Source: Polynucleobacter paludilacus (GTDB taxonomy: Bacteria > Pseudomonadota > Gammaproteobacteria > Burkholderiales > Burkholderiaceae). Taken from it: a stretch of DNA of 64,000 nucleotides. Shown here one piece after another: positions 10,568 through 19,604 of the stretch; the stretch's first letter is position 1; each line of letters begins with the position of its first letter. The stretch spans positions 1,606,876 to 1,670,875 of the forward strand of contig NZ_CP061298.1 of NCBI RefSeq assembly GCF_018687595.1. Direction: 5' to 3'. The notes beneath the pieces are model-generated. The model worked only from the letters and a program-made list of their open reading frames with translations. It was not told the DNA's origin and did not search any database. Made by a program: the position numbers and the translations under genes.

Positions 10568-12475
10568 ATGGTTTCTTTCAAAAAACCCAATCTCGATTCA
10601 TTTCAAAAGCGCATTCACATTGCGACTTTGTTCGTTACAGTTTGTTTTGCATTGCTGGGTGTTCGGCTAGTCTGGCTGCAGCTAATTCAACACGGTAGAT
10701 ACTCGCTGCTTGCTGAAAATAATCGCATTGCATTGGTACCCGCCCCAGCTAATCGCGGTCTTCTGATTGATCGCTCAGGAATTGTGATTGGCCGAAACTA
10801 CTCTGCACTAACGCTTGAGGTTAATGCCGAAGAAGTTAAAGGCAATATTGATGACTTGATTAATCAGCTATCGGAAGTCATACAAATTTCTCCGCGCGAT
10901 CGTCGTAACTTTAAACGCTCGCTTGAAGACTCTCGCAATATGGGTACCTTTCCCTTGCGATCGATGCTCAATGAAACTGAAACGGCTCGCTTCATGGCAA
11001 ACCGCTATCGCTTTCCTGGAGTAGATATTCGGGCCCGCAGTTTTCGTGAGTACCCCTACAACGAATTAGCCTCACATTTAATTGGATACATTGGGCGCGT
11101 CTCGCAAAAAGATAAGGAGCGGATGCAAGCAGAGATCGGTGATGCAAAAGCAGATGATCCTGATGCACTACAGACCTCTTTCTTGCCCGGCATTCAATAT
11201 GTTGGGAAGATTGGCTTAGAACAAAAATATGAAAGCGTTTTGCGCGGGGTTCCCGGTTACGATCAAGTGGAAATTACCGCTGGTGGTAGGCCAGTAAGAA
11301 CCTTGTCAAGCTCCCCCTCTATCCCGGGCAAAAATATTGTCCTATCCGTGGATATCAAGTTGCAATACTTGGTTGAACAGCTGTATGGAAATTTTCGTGG
11401 TGCATTTGTAGCGATTGAACCCCAAACTGGAGATATCTTAGCCTTTGTTTCAAAGCCCAACTTCAACCCGAATGACTTTGTTGAAGGTATTGATGCAGTC
11501 ACTTGGAAAGAGCTCAATGACTCTCCATCCAAACCCCTCTATAACCGCCCCTTAAAAGGAATTTATCCGCCCGGATCGACTTACAAGCCCTTCATGGCTT
11601 TAGCAGCCCTGGAGAATAAAAAACGCACCCCTTCACAAACCATTTTTGATCCAGGCTATTTTGATTTTGGTAACCATACCTTTCGCGATGATAAAAAGGG
11701 TGGTCACGGTACAGTAGACATGCAAAAGTCGATTGTTGAATCTTGCGACACTTACTACTACATGCTTGCGCGCGATATGGGCGTAGATATGATTGCGAAG
11801 TTTATGAAACCTTTTGGCTTTGGCCAAATCACTGGAATTGATTTAGAGGGTGAAGCGAAAGGTGTTTTACCGTCTACGGATTGGAAAAAAAATACCTTCA
11901 AAAAACCTGAGCAACAAAAATGGTACGAAGGTGAAACGATTTCTTTAGGCATTGGTCAGGGATACAACGCCTTCACGATTTTGCAATTAGCCCATGCGAT
12001 GGCCAATATGGCCAATAATGGGGTGGTTATGAAACCTCACCTTGTAAAGGCGATTGAAGATCCCTTTACTCGTCGTCGCGAGCTCACAACGCCAAAGGAG
12101 AGCTACCGCATTGATCTCAATCCAGAAAATATTGCAGTGATTAAAAATGCCATGATTGAAGTAAATCGCTCAGGCACCTCTGCAGCAGCCTTTCAGGGGG
12201 CAGACTATGTAGCTGGCGGCAAAACGGGTACAGCACAGGTGTTTAGCTTAAATTCGAAAGAATATAAACATGGCGCTACCGCTGAATTCTTGAGAGATCA
12301 TGCTTTGTTTATTGCTTTTGCCCCAGCTGATAAGCCCACTATCGTGATTGCAATGGTGGTAGAAAATGCTGGCTTTGGCGCACAATATGCCGCACCGATT
12401 GCACGCAAAGCACTGGATTACTACATAGACGGCAAATGGCCTAAAGAGATTCCCGAATGGAAAAGAGCCCCTTAA
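10568..12475 (+). CDS. mrdA: Peptidoglycan D,D-transpeptidase PBP2
   Basis: Class B penicillin-binding protein that cross-links lateral-wall peptidoglycan with RodA. About 635 residues from the ATG at 10568. One N-terminal transmembrane helix, the pedestal domain, then the transpeptidase with SxxK (GSTYKPF), SxN-type motif (VESCDTYYY, in which Asp and Thr follow the Ser-Cys) and KTGT (GGKTGTAQVF). An in-frame start upstream at 10484 would overlap mreD heavily and is unlikely. It overlaps rodA by 19 bp. Confidence 0.95.
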   Translation: MVSFKKPNLDSFQKRIHIATLFVTVCFALLGVRLVWLQLIQHGRYSLLAENNRIALVPAPANRGLLIDRSGIVIGRNYSALTLEVNAEEVKGNIDDLINQLSEVIQISPRDRRNFKRSLEDSRNMGTFPLRSMLNETETARFMANRYRFPGVDIRARSFREYPYNELASHLIGYIGRVSQKDKERMQAEIGDAKADDPDALQTSFLPGIQYVGKIGLEQKYESVLRGVPGYDQVEITAGGRPVRTLSSSPSIPGKNIVLSVDIKLQYLVEQLYGNFRGAFVAIEPQTGDILAFVSKPNFNPNDFVEGIDAVTWKELNDSPSKPLYNRPLKGIYPPGSTYKPFMALAALENKKRTPSQTIFDPGYFDFGNHTFRDDKKGGHGTVDMQKSIVESCDTYYYMLARDMGVDMIAKFMKPFGFGQITGIDLEGEAKGVLPSTDWKKNTFKKPEQQKWYEGETISLGIGQGYNAFTILQLAHAMANMANNGVVMKPHLVKAIEDPFTRRRELTTPKESYRIDLNPENIAVIKNAMIEVNRSGTSAAAFQGADYVAGGKTGTAQVFSLNSKEYKHGATAEFLRDHALFIAFAPADKPTIVIAMVVENAGFGAQYAAPIARKALDYYIDGKWPKEIPEWKRAP

Positions 12476-13608
12476 AAAAAATTCGGTCCCTCTTATTAAG
12501 ATTTTCTTCAGGGCTAGATCAACGTCTAGGCTTGATATTGCTTTGTCTGGCAGTCATGGGTTTTTGTACATTCCTCTCGGCTAGCCAAGGAACGCCTGTC
12601 AGCATTGAAGATGAATTGCGAAATCTTGCACTCTCATTTGTAGTGATGTGGATCGTTTCACGCATTCCACCAAAATGGCTAGAACTAGCAGCAGTTTGGA
12701 TATATGGCCTAGGAGTTGCGCTCTTAGTCGCAGTAGCTGCCTTTGGCTTAATTAAAAAGGGTGCAAGGCGCTGGCTCAATATTGGCGTAGTCATTCAGCC
12801 CTCAGAAATTATGAAAATTGCAATGCCACTGATGCTCGCTTGGTACTTTCAAAAAAGAGAGGGTATTCAAAAGGGTTGGGATTATGGGATTGCCGGAGTG
12901 ATCTTAGCGATCCCTGTTTTTTTGATTGCCCGTCAACCCGACCTAGGCACCGCGCTCTTAGTTTTTGCTGCTGGAATGTATGTGATTATTTTGGCAGGAC
13001 TCCCTTGGAAATGGATTCTGCCATTTATAGGTGTAGGCTTTTTTGGAATTGTCTTGATCGTCATTTTCGGCAATACGATTTGCGCTCCAGATATTACATG
13101 GCCATTTGTACATGACTATCAAAAACATCGCATTTGTACTTTGCTTGATCCTAGCAGCGACCCCCTGGGCAAAGGATTTCATACGATTCAATCGATGATT
13201 GCGATTGGCTCCGGAGGGCTCCTTGGCAAAGGTTGGTTTCAGGGCACCCAGGCTCATCTGGAATTTATTCCCGAGAAACATACTGACTTTGTATTTGCCG
13301 TCTTCTCTGAAGAATTTGGTTTAGTCGGTAACTTAATCCTGTTGGCTCTTTTCTTTGCCCTCATTAAAAGAGGGTTGGCAATTTCTGCGGGGGCGCCCAA
13401 TCTATTCACTCGATTATTGGGGGCCTCAGTAACAATGATTTTCTTTACCTATGCCTTTGTCAACATTGGCATGGTCAGCGGTTTATTGCCAGTAGTTGGT
13501 GTACCACTTCCCTTTATTAGCTATGGCGGTACAGCCTTAGTAACGCTTGGATTTGGGGCGGGCATCCTGATGAGCATTCATCGACATCGCCGCTTAGTCC
13601 AGAGCTAA
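12457..13608 (+). CDS. rodA: Peptidoglycan glycosyltransferase RodA
   Basis: SEDS-family polymerase that extends glycan strands from lipid II with PBP2. 383 residues with about ten transmembrane helices. Family signatures include GARRWL in the first third, KHTDFVFAVFSEEFG with its catalytic acidic residues, and the C-terminal PFISYGGTALV. Last gene of the shape operon; a strong bidirectional terminator follows at 13633-13660. Confidence 0.95.
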   Translation: MEKSPLKKIRSLLLRFSSGLDQRLGLILLCLAVMGFCTFLSASQGTPVSIEDELRNLALSFVVMWIVSRIPPKWLELAAVWIYGLGVALLVAVAAFGLIKKGARRWLNIGVVIQPSEIMKIAMPLMLAWYFQKREGIQKGWDYGIAGVILAIPVFLIARQPDLGTALLVFAAGMYVIILAGLPWKWILPFIGVGFFGIVLIVIFGNTICAPDITWPFVHDYQKHRICTLLDPSSDPLGKGFHTIQSMIAIGSGGLLGKGWFQGTQAHLEFIPEKHTDFVFAVFSEEFGLVGNLILLALFFALIKRGLAISAGAPNLFTRLLGASVTMIFFTYAFVNIGMVSGLLPVVGVPLPFISYGGTALVTLGFGAGILMSIHRHRRLVQS

Positions 13609-13632
13609 GCTCTAACAGGGTCAGTAGATAAT

Positions 13633-13660
13633 AAAAAAGCCCGGAGAACCGGGCTTTTTT
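13633..13660. terminator. Bidirectional rho-independent terminator between rodA and the HU gene
   Basis: A-run, stem AAGCCCGG, loop agaa, stem CCGGGCTT, then a T-run. The A- and T-runs on both flanks allow termination of rodA rightward and of the HU gene leftward. Confidence 0.9.
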
Positions 13661-13674
13661 CACATAAGTGCAAA

Positions 13675-13959
13675 TTACTTCTTACGCTTATTTACAGAAT
13701 CTTTAAATGCTTTACCAGCAGAGAACTTAACAGTCTTAGCAGCAGCAATTTTGAGTGGCTCACCAGTTTTTGGATTACGGCCCATACGTGCAGCACGTTT
13801 GCCAGATGAGAAAGTACCGAAACCAATCAACTGAACTGAGTCAGCCTTAGTAACAGCTTTAATAATGTGCTCAATAGCAGAATTTAATGCAAATTCAGCC
13901 TTGGCTTTTGAGATCTCAGCATCGTCAGCAATCGCTGCGATTAGTTCTGCTTTATTCAA
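13675..13959 (-). CDS. HU-family nucleoid protein (copy 1)
   Basis: Small basic DNA-bending protein of 94 residues. The C-terminal arm motif [14 protein letters not shown] with the Pro that intercalates DNA and the [10 protein letters not shown] tail are diagnostic. A preceding [13 protein letters not shown] strand completes the HU beta arm. A paralogue is at 28052-28333. HU and IHF share this fold; the lack of IHF-specific residues and its length favour HU. It ends against the shared terminator with rodA. Confidence 0.93.
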   Translation of the reverse strand: MNKAELIAAIADDAEISKAKAEFALNSAIEHIIKAVTKADSVQLIGFGTFSSGKRAARMGRNPKTGEPLKIAAAKTVKFSAGKAFKDSVNKRKK

Positions 13960-14055
13960 GTGAAGCTCCTTATTAATATTGATGTCGGCGCAGATTGCGC
14001 TCAGGTGATTTTAACCACAAAAAATTACAAAAATAAAGTGAAAGCGAAATAGTTT

Positions 14056-14421
14056 TTACTCTTGAACGGCTTCCACACCAGAAACAAAGTATTCTGTTTC
14101 GCCAAAACAGCTGGTGGGCAAACCGATGTGTTGCTCATACTTCACAGCCACTTTATTGCCAAGATTAGCATTCAGTTTTTGGGCGACTGCATCATCGCGC
14201 ACCGTAAAGAAGAATTTTTCTGCAATCGTTCCTGGCATCGATACCATTGCCAGCTCTCCCTCCCAGGTTTTACAAATAAAGCCTTTTTTAGAGAATTTCT
14301 GTACATATCCGGCTCTCTCGCCAGTGGCATAGGACCAATTGAGCATAGCCCAGGTGTAGGCAAAAAAGCCTACTAATCCAATTAAAACAAGGCTTAAGAG
14401 CCATTTAAGAAATCGATTCAT
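14056..14421 (-). CDS. Small single-pass membrane protein, unknown function
   Basis: 121 residues. Residues about 7-27 form one transmembrane helix (WLLSLVLIGLVGFFAYTW), and the rest looks like a small extracytoplasmic beta domain (GFICKTWEGELAM, FTVRDDAVAQKL, VAVKYEQHIGLPTSCFGETEYFV) with two cysteines. Proteins of this form are widespread in proteobacteria without a known role. It stands alone, divergent from the LpxO-like gene. Confidence 0.75.
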   Translation of the reverse strand: MNRFLKWLLSLVLIGLVGFFAYTWAMLNWSYATGERAGYVQKFSKKGFICKTWEGELAMVSMPGTIAEKFFFTVRDDAVAQKLNANLGNKVAVKYEQHIGLPTSCFGETEYFVSGVEAVQE

Positions 14422-14542
14422 TTGCCATTTCCTTTGCCAGTTCTAATAAACCCCAATTTGAGCATACTCAATGAAGAAATAGATGAATAGTTTAGATTAG
14501 GCAACTTAAAATGAATAAATCCATATAAATCAGCCCAATCTC

Positions 14543-15445
14543 ATGCAAACACGTCACATCATCTTTTTCATTTTTGTGGTCTCTGCGCTCTACGTTTATT
14601 TTCGGGGCAAAGTCCGTTTTGGACTTGTCCGCTCTCTGATGGATTACCAGGTGCTACTGGCCCCAATCAATTGCATGCTCTATCTTTTTTCAAAGATTAA
14701 GCCCACAGCCTATATTCCAGTGGACCAGTTTCCAGACTTAGCGCCCCTCAAAGAGCATTGGGAAACCATTCGGCAAGAAGCACTTTCTTTAAATGCCGAT
14801 GGGGCCATTGCTGCAGCAACTGGCTATAACGATCTAGGCTTCAACTCTTTTTTCCGAACGGGCTGGAAGCGCTTTCATCTCTGTTGGTATGGCAAAGAAA
14901 TGCCTTCCGCTATTGCGGCGTGCCCAAAAACCCTGGCGTTACTGAAATCGATTCCCTCGATTAAGGCAGCGATGTTTGCTTCTCTCCCCCCGGGCGCTAC
15001 TTTAGTGCGCCATCGCGACCCCTATGCGGGCTCCTTACGCTACCACTTGGGCTTAGTAACGCCCAATGACCCTAAGTGCTTTATTGACGTAGATGGGCAA
15101 CCCTACTACTGGAAAGAGGGGGAGGCGGTCATGTTCGATGAAACCTTTATTCACTTTGCGGCCAATCAAACCGATCATCAGCGTATCGTCTTGTTCTGTG
15201 ATGTTGAAAGGCCTTTATATACCCCGTTCATGCGCATCTTTAATCGCTTGTTTGGCAAGTACGTCATGAGTGCGGCATCCTCGCAGAATGTTGAGGGTGA
15301 AAAGGTTGGCTTTGTAAATGTCCTTTTCAAATATTTCTACCATCTGAGAAGTTTGGCAAAGCAGCTTAAAGCCAAACATCGACCGGTTTATTACATCGGC
15401 AAATGGGTCTTAATTCTGGGTATTTTGTGGGCCCTATTTTGGTGA
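14543..15445 (+). CDS. Aspartyl/asparaginyl beta-hydroxylase family protein, LpxO-like
   Basis: Fe(II)/2-oxoglutarate dioxygenase of 300 residues, most like LpxO, which hydroxylates the secondary acyl chain of lipid A at the inner membrane. There is an N-terminal transmembrane helix (about 3-17) and a second at the C-terminus (WVLILGILWALFW). The iron site HRDPYAGSLRYHLGL and the later FIHFAANQTDHQRIVLF, with the second His and the Arg binding 2-oxoglutarate, are intact. The acyltransferase gene 1 kb on supports lipid A modification, but another acyl or peptide substrate is possible. Confidence 0.85.
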   Translation: MQTRHIIFFIFVVSALYVYFRGKVRFGLVRSLMDYQVLLAPINCMLYLFSKIKPTAYIPVDQFPDLAPLKEHWETIRQEALSLNADGAIAAATGYNDLGFNSFFRTGWKRFHLCWYGKEMPSAIAACPKTLALLKSIPSIKAAMFASLPPGATLVRHRDPYAGSLRYHLGLVTPNDPKCFIDVDGQPYYWKEGEAVMFDETFIHFAANQTDHQRIVLFCDVERPLYTPFMRIFNRLFGKYVMSAASSQNVEGEKVGFVNVLFKYFYHLRSLAKQLKAKHRPVYYIGKWVLILGILWALFW

Positions 15446-15459
15446 GTAAGTCCTAAACA

Positions 15460-15759
15460 TTACTTGGGCATTAGGGCTCGGTTAATCTGCTCAGGGGTGA
15501 TAGAGCCCCAAATTTCAATCCGTTTTTTTCGACTGTTCTGACCAGAAATAAACTGAATTTGCTTTTGAGGAATTTTTAATTGCTTGGACAGCCAAGCTAG
15601 CAGCATTTCATTGGCTTGGTTTTCAGCTGCTGGAGCTTGTAACGAGATTTTCAAGCAAGTATCAAAAAGCCCCACTACCTTTGTGAGCTTAGCTCCAGGC
15701 TGGCAATAAATACTAAGCACAATCCCAGTGGGGGCTTGTTTAATCCAAGGTGGCGTCAT
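15460..15759 (-). CDS. DUF167 (YggU-type) protein
   Basis: A 99-residue small alpha/beta protein of the DUF167 family, function unknown. VQPGAKLTKVVG-like text is seen as YCQPGAKLTKVVGLF, followed by KISLQAPAAENQANEML and the GQNSRKKRIEI segment. The ATG at 15759 is preferred over the TTG just upstream. It is convergent with the LpxO-like gene and divergent from carbonic anhydrase. Confidence 0.85.
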   Translation of the reverse strand: MTPPWIKQAPTGIVLSIYCQPGAKLTKVVGLFDTCLKISLQAPAAENQANEMLLAWLSKQLKIPQKQIQFISGQNSRKKRIEIWGSITPEQINRALMPK

Positions 15760-15781
15760 CAAAGTACTTTAAACTTAAATT

Positions 15782-16453
15782 ATGCCAATCAAAAACTCTG
15801 AATCCCTAAACAGTCTTTTTGCCAATAATCGCGCCTGGGCCGAGGCGATGGTGAAAGAAGATCCTGAATTTTTTAAGCGCCTAGTCTCTCAGCAAGCCCC
15901 TGAGTATCTTTGGATTGGTTGTGCTGATAGCCGCGTTCCTGCCAATGAAATTGTTGATCTACTACCTGGCGAACTATTTGTTCATCGCAATGTAGCGAAC
16001 GTCGTTGTGCACACTGATTTAAATTGCTTATCGGTGATTCAATTTGCCATTGACTTGCTAAAAGTAAAACATATTCTCGTTGTTGGTCATTATGGCTGCG
16101 CCGGCGTCCACGCCGCATTGAGTGATCGCCGTGTTGGCCTAGCGGACAATTGGTTGCGTCATGTTAAAGACGTTCACCAAAAACACGAACGTTATTTAGG
16201 TGAAGTACTGCCTACGCCAAAACGCCAAGACCGTTTATGCGAGCTCAATGTCATTGAACAAGTGATCAATGTTTGCGAAACAACCATCGTCAAAGATGCA
16301 TGGTTAAGGGGTCAAGACCTCACTGTTCATGGTTGGACTTACCGCCTAGAGACTGGCTTAGTAAATGATTTAGGAATGTCAATTAGCTCTCCAGAGGAAA
16401 TGAAAGTGCGTTACGAAAAAACTCTGCTGCGTTATGAGAATGAGTCTAGCTAG
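15782..16453 (+). CDS. can: Beta-class carbonic anhydrase
   Basis: Interconverts CO2 and bicarbonate, supplying bicarbonate for carboxylations. 223 residues. The zinc ligands are in CADSRVPAN (Cys and Asp-Arg dyad) and GHYGCAGV (His and Cys). LLPGELFVHRNVANVV is the usual following signature, and the VHGWTYRLETGLV end matches proteobacterial Can. The acyltransferase begins immediately after its stop codon. Confidence 0.95.
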   Translation: MPIKNSESLNSLFANNRAWAEAMVKEDPEFFKRLVSQQAPEYLWIGCADSRVPANEIVDLLPGELFVHRNVANVVVHTDLNCLSVIQFAIDLLKVKHILVVGHYGCAGVHAALSDRRVGLADNWLRHVKDVHQKHERYLGEVLPTPKRQDRLCELNVIEQVINVCETTIVKDAWLRGQDLTVHGWTYRLETGLVNDLGMSISSPEEMKVRYEKTLLRYENESS

Positions 16454-17341
16454 TTGCTGAAAAATCTTTCAAATCAGCTTGCAGTTGGTTTTTTAAAGCT
16501 TCTTTCAATTCTCCCCTACAGGCTGCTAGTCAATCTTGGATATCTGCTCGGTAGCATTGCCGCCTTGCTACCAAGCGAACGCAATCGTGTGGTGAAGACC
16601 AACTTGAGTTTGTGTTTCCCCGAGTTAAGCCCCAATGAAATAAATCAGTTAAGTCGAAAACATTGGCGCCTGCTCGGTCGCAGCCTGGTGGAGAAAAGTA
16701 TCATTTGGCTCGGTAGCGCTAAGCAAGTGAGCGACATGATTGAAGTGCAATCCGAAGTAAACCTTGCCAGTCGTAAACCACGTATCTTGGTAAACATGCA
16801 CTTCACCGGCATAGAGGGCAGCATTGTATTGAGTGCTCTTTCCAAAACCCATGATTGGCCCCGCACTTCCGGATTCTTTCAGAAAATGAAGAGCCCCTTC
16901 TTCAATCAAAAAATTATTGAATGGCGCAATCGCTTTGGTGGCAATTCGATTGACCGACAAGGCAACTCGATGGAATTGATTCGCGAGATTCGTAAAGGTA
17001 GTTTTATTATCATTGCCCCCGATATTGATTTGGGGATTAAAGACTCTACTTTTGTACCCTTCTTTAATATTCAAACCAATACGATTACCGCAGTGTCGCG
17101 CCTCGCCAAAATTACGGGGGCTGATGTCTGCACCATGATCACCACCCTCAAAGAAGATGGCTCCGGTTACATCTGCTCGATCAGTAAACCCCTAGAAAAC
17201 TTCCCTAGCGATGATCCCGAGGCTGATACGGCTCGATTAAACCAAATCTTTGAAAAAGAAATTCGGCTCAGACCTGCAGAGTATTACTGGGTCCATAAGC
17301 GCTTCAAAAATCGCCCCAATCAAGAAGCCGGTCCTTATTAA
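16454..17341 (+). CDS. Lysophospholipid / lipid A acyltransferase (LpxL family)
   Basis: Inner-membrane acyltransferase of 295 residues that would add a secondary acyl chain to lipid A or another lipid. The catalytic His-x4-Glu is in NMHFTGIEGS (the family uses Asp or Glu), and the substrate-binding segment around FGGNSIDRQGNS and the late RLRPAEYYWVHKRFK (the R-P-x-Q/E-x-x-W-x-H-R-F theme) fits LpxL/HtrB. It starts at TTG 16454 directly after the can stop codon. The exact acceptor is not determined. Confidence 0.88.
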   Translation: MLKNLSNQLAVGFLKLLSILPYRLLVNLGYLLGSIAALLPSERNRVVKTNLSLCFPELSPNEINQLSRKHWRLLGRSLVEKSIIWLGSAKQVSDMIEVQSEVNLASRKPRILVNMHFTGIEGSIVLSALSKTHDWPRTSGFFQKMKSPFFNQKIIEWRNRFGGNSIDRQGNSMELIREIRKGSFIIIAPDIDLGIKDSTFVPFFNIQTNTITAVSRLAKITGADVCTMITTLKEDGSGYICSISKPLENFPSDDPEADTARLNQIFEKEIRLRPAEYYWVHKRFKNRPNQEAGPY

Positions 17342-17398
17342 GACGCAAGGCAGCAAGCAAGTCTTTAGTTGCCGCTACTTTTATCCTATCATTCAAGG

Positions 17399-18151
17399 AT
17401 GAGCGAACGTATTGGGCTTTTTGCCGACCTTCATAGTAATTTAGAAGCCTTTGAGGCCTGCATGACTAGGGCTAAAGAGCTGGGCGTCACACGCATGGCT
17501 TTTCTGGGTGATCTGGTTGGATATAACGCCGATCCCAGTGCCTTAATCGATAGGATTGCTGCACTGGTAGATGCTAAGCAAGCGATCGCAGTCCGCGGCA
17601 ATCATGATGAAGCCATCTTTAAAGACTACACACAGCAAATGAATATCAATGCTAGCGCTGCGATTGAGTGGACCAAAACCCAACTCAATTCGGCTCAAGT
17701 GCAGTTTTTGAAAGACTTGCCATTGATCATTCATGAAGAACAAATTTGCTATACCCATGCCTCCGCACATCATCCTGAAGCCTGGAATTACGTCACCGAC
17801 AGTATGAGTGCCTGGCAATGTGCACAAAGTTCTGGCAAGCCTTATACCTTTGTTGGCCATGCTCATGAGCAAGCACTCTTCTATCAAAGTGCCGTGGGTA
17901 AGCTAATTCGTTTTGCACCACATCCGGGTGATGATGTGCCGGTCATGAATCATCGCAAGTGGGTCAGCGTGGTTGGCTCTTTAGGGCAGCCTCGTGATGG
18001 CAATCCAGCAGCATGCTTTGCAGTATTTGAGCCTGACTCTCAGTCGCTTACCTTTCATCGCACGCCTTACGACCACTTCACAGCAGCAGAAAAAGTCAGG
18101 CGGGCAGGCCTCCCTGAAGAGCTTGCAAATCGTCTGCTGACAGGCAAATAA
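17399..18151 (+). CDS. Metallophosphoesterase (YfcE/ApaH-like calcineurin fold)
   Basis: Di-metal phosphoesterase of about 250 residues; substrate unknown. The fold's metal motifs are FADLHSN, GDLVGY, GNHDE, a later HAS and GHAHEQ. I take the ATG at 17399, although the AAGG upstream is too close to it for a good ribosome site; a TTG at 17369 would add ten residues. It precedes the kinase-Usp gene by 3 bp, so a phosphatase and a kinase are probably co-transcribed. Confidence 0.82.
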   Translation: MSERIGLFADLHSNLEAFEACMTRAKELGVTRMAFLGDLVGYNADPSALIDRIAALVDAKQAIAVRGNHDEAIFKDYTQQMNINASAAIEWTKTQLNSAQVQFLKDLPLIIHEEQICYTHASAHHPEAWNYVTDSMSAWQCAQSSGKPYTFVGHAHEQALFYQSAVGKLIRFAPHPGDDVPVMNHRKWVSVVGSLGQPRDGNPAACFAVFEPDSQSLTFHRTPYDHFTAAEKVRRAGLPEELANRLLTGK

Positions 18152-18154
18152 GCG

Positions 18155-19573
18155 ATGCCACTTTCCTCAGATATCGAAGCGGTCGATGATATTTTTCAAG
18201 AGGGCAAGGTTGTTGATGGCTTCTTATTGGGCAAAGAAGTTCATCGTGGCGGTATGGCCAGCCTCTTCTCGGCCACAAAAGCAGGCATTGGCGTTCCAAT
18301 TCTTCTGAAGATTCCTCGGGTTGGCAAAGATCAGCCCGTTGAAAGCTTAATTGGATTTGAGACTGAGCTTACTATTTTGCGCGCCCTCAACAGCCCCTAT
18401 GTTCCTAAATATTTGGGGGCTGGCAGTATGGCGACCCAACCGTATATCGCCATGGAAAGAGTGAATGGTAGGCCCCTGGAAGACTTCATCAAAGAAGGAA
18501 AAAAGTTCAGTGTTGAAGAGGTAATTCAGATTGGCGCTGACTTAGCCCAAGCAGTCCAATCACTTCACTCGCAAGATGCAATTCATCTGGATATCAAGCC
18601 AGAAAATATTTTGCTTGATGAACATGGCAAGCTCACTCTGATTGATTTTGGCCTATCACACCATGCCCGCTTTCCAGATCTACTGGCTGAAGAAATGCGC
18701 AAAGGTGTTGGGTCTGCACCCTACGTCTCACCAGAGCAAATCGTGGGTATCCGCGAAGACTATCGCAGTGATATTTTTTCGATTGGCGTCATCATGTATG
18801 AACTCCTTACGGGAGAGCTTCCGTTTGGCAACCCTCAAACCATGGGCGGTCTTCGAAAACGTTTATGGGCTGAGCCATTTCCCCCGCGAGGGATTCGTAA
18901 AGAGATTCCCCGTTGGCTTCAAGAGGTCATTCTTCGTTGTCTCGAACCTCGTGCAGCCAGTCGAATTCAAAGTGCCGCTCGCTTACGACAAATCTTGTTA
19001 GATCATGAGTCTCTTAAACTCACTGAGCGTGCCGATAGAGTTGAGCCGCCAAGCTTTTGGGAAAACCTTACCCGCTGGTTACGGGCTGCTGGTTATGAGC
19101 CCTCACCAAGCCCTCTTCCCAGTGCTGGCAACCAAGATTCACCTCTGATGATTGCGGCGATTGATACACGCCAATCTGATGGAGCGCTTCATCTAAAGAT
19201 GCAAGTCGCCGCTCAAAATTTATTGCAAGCTTACTCTGAGGGTCGTTTGATTTGTGTCAGCACGATTGCAAGCACACCAACCTATGAAGGCAACCAAGAA
19301 AGTGAAACAGCCAGCGGAATTGTGCGCAGCCACTTAGTCCAACTGATGGAATGGGCTAAGCCACTGAAGCTTCCTCCTGAAAGAATTTCTTATCATGTAT
19401 TGGAAGCGCTCGATCCGGCCAGCAGAATTGTGGAATTCGCTAAGGACAATGATGCCGCATTAATCTTAATTGGCGCAACGCATAAACTGCCCAACAAAGT
19501 CACGCCTTGGAGAACCTCGATGACAAAGATAGTCGAAGAGGCTTCCTGCAGCGTTCATATTGTGCGTACTTAG
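18155..19573 (+). CDS. Ser/Thr protein kinase fused to a universal stress (Usp) domain
   Basis: 472-residue cytoplasmic protein. Residues about 25-285 form a Hanks-type kinase: glycine-rich VHRGGMASLF, catalytic lysine in LLKIP, catalytic loop HLDIKPENILL, metal motif IDFGLS (DFG) and SPEQI. About 325-472 is a Usp-like domain (MIAAIDTRQSDGALH near its start, ILIGATH near the end). The linker is Pro/Ser rich. It follows a phosphoesterase by 3 bp. No transmembrane helix or PASTA repeats, so this is not a PrkC-type sensor. Targets are unknown. Confidence 0.88.
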   Translation: MPLSSDIEAVDDIFQEGKVVDGFLLGKEVHRGGMASLFSATKAGIGVPILLKIPRVGKDQPVESLIGFETELTILRALNSPYVPKYLGAGSMATQPYIAMERVNGRPLEDFIKEGKKFSVEEVIQIGADLAQAVQSLHSQDAIHLDIKPENILLDEHGKLTLIDFGLSHHARFPDLLAEEMRKGVGSAPYVSPEQIVGIREDYRSDIFSIGVIMYELLTGELPFGNPQTMGGLRKRLWAEPFPPRGIRKEIPRWLQEVILRCLEPRAASRIQSAARLRQILLDHESLKLTERADRVEPPSFWENLTRWLRAAGYEPSPSPLPSAGNQDSPLMIAAIDTRQSDGALHLKMQVAAQNLLQAYSEGRLICVSTIASTPTYEGNQESETASGIVRSHLVQLMEWAKPLKLPPERISYHVLEALDPASRIVEFAKDNDAALILIGATHKLPNKVTPWRTSMTKIVEEASCSVHIVRT

Positions 19574-19596
19574 CTTAGCTCCGCCAAGCTAAGTAC
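19566..19596. terminator. Hairpin between convergent kinase and dctA genes
   Basis: An 11-bp perfect stem (GTACTTAGCTT with its complement) and a 9-nt loop. It contains the stop codon of the kinase gene. There is no T-run, so this may be a transcript-end stabiliser rather than an intrinsic terminator. Confidence 0.5.
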
Positions 19597-19604
19597 CACA
19601 CTCA

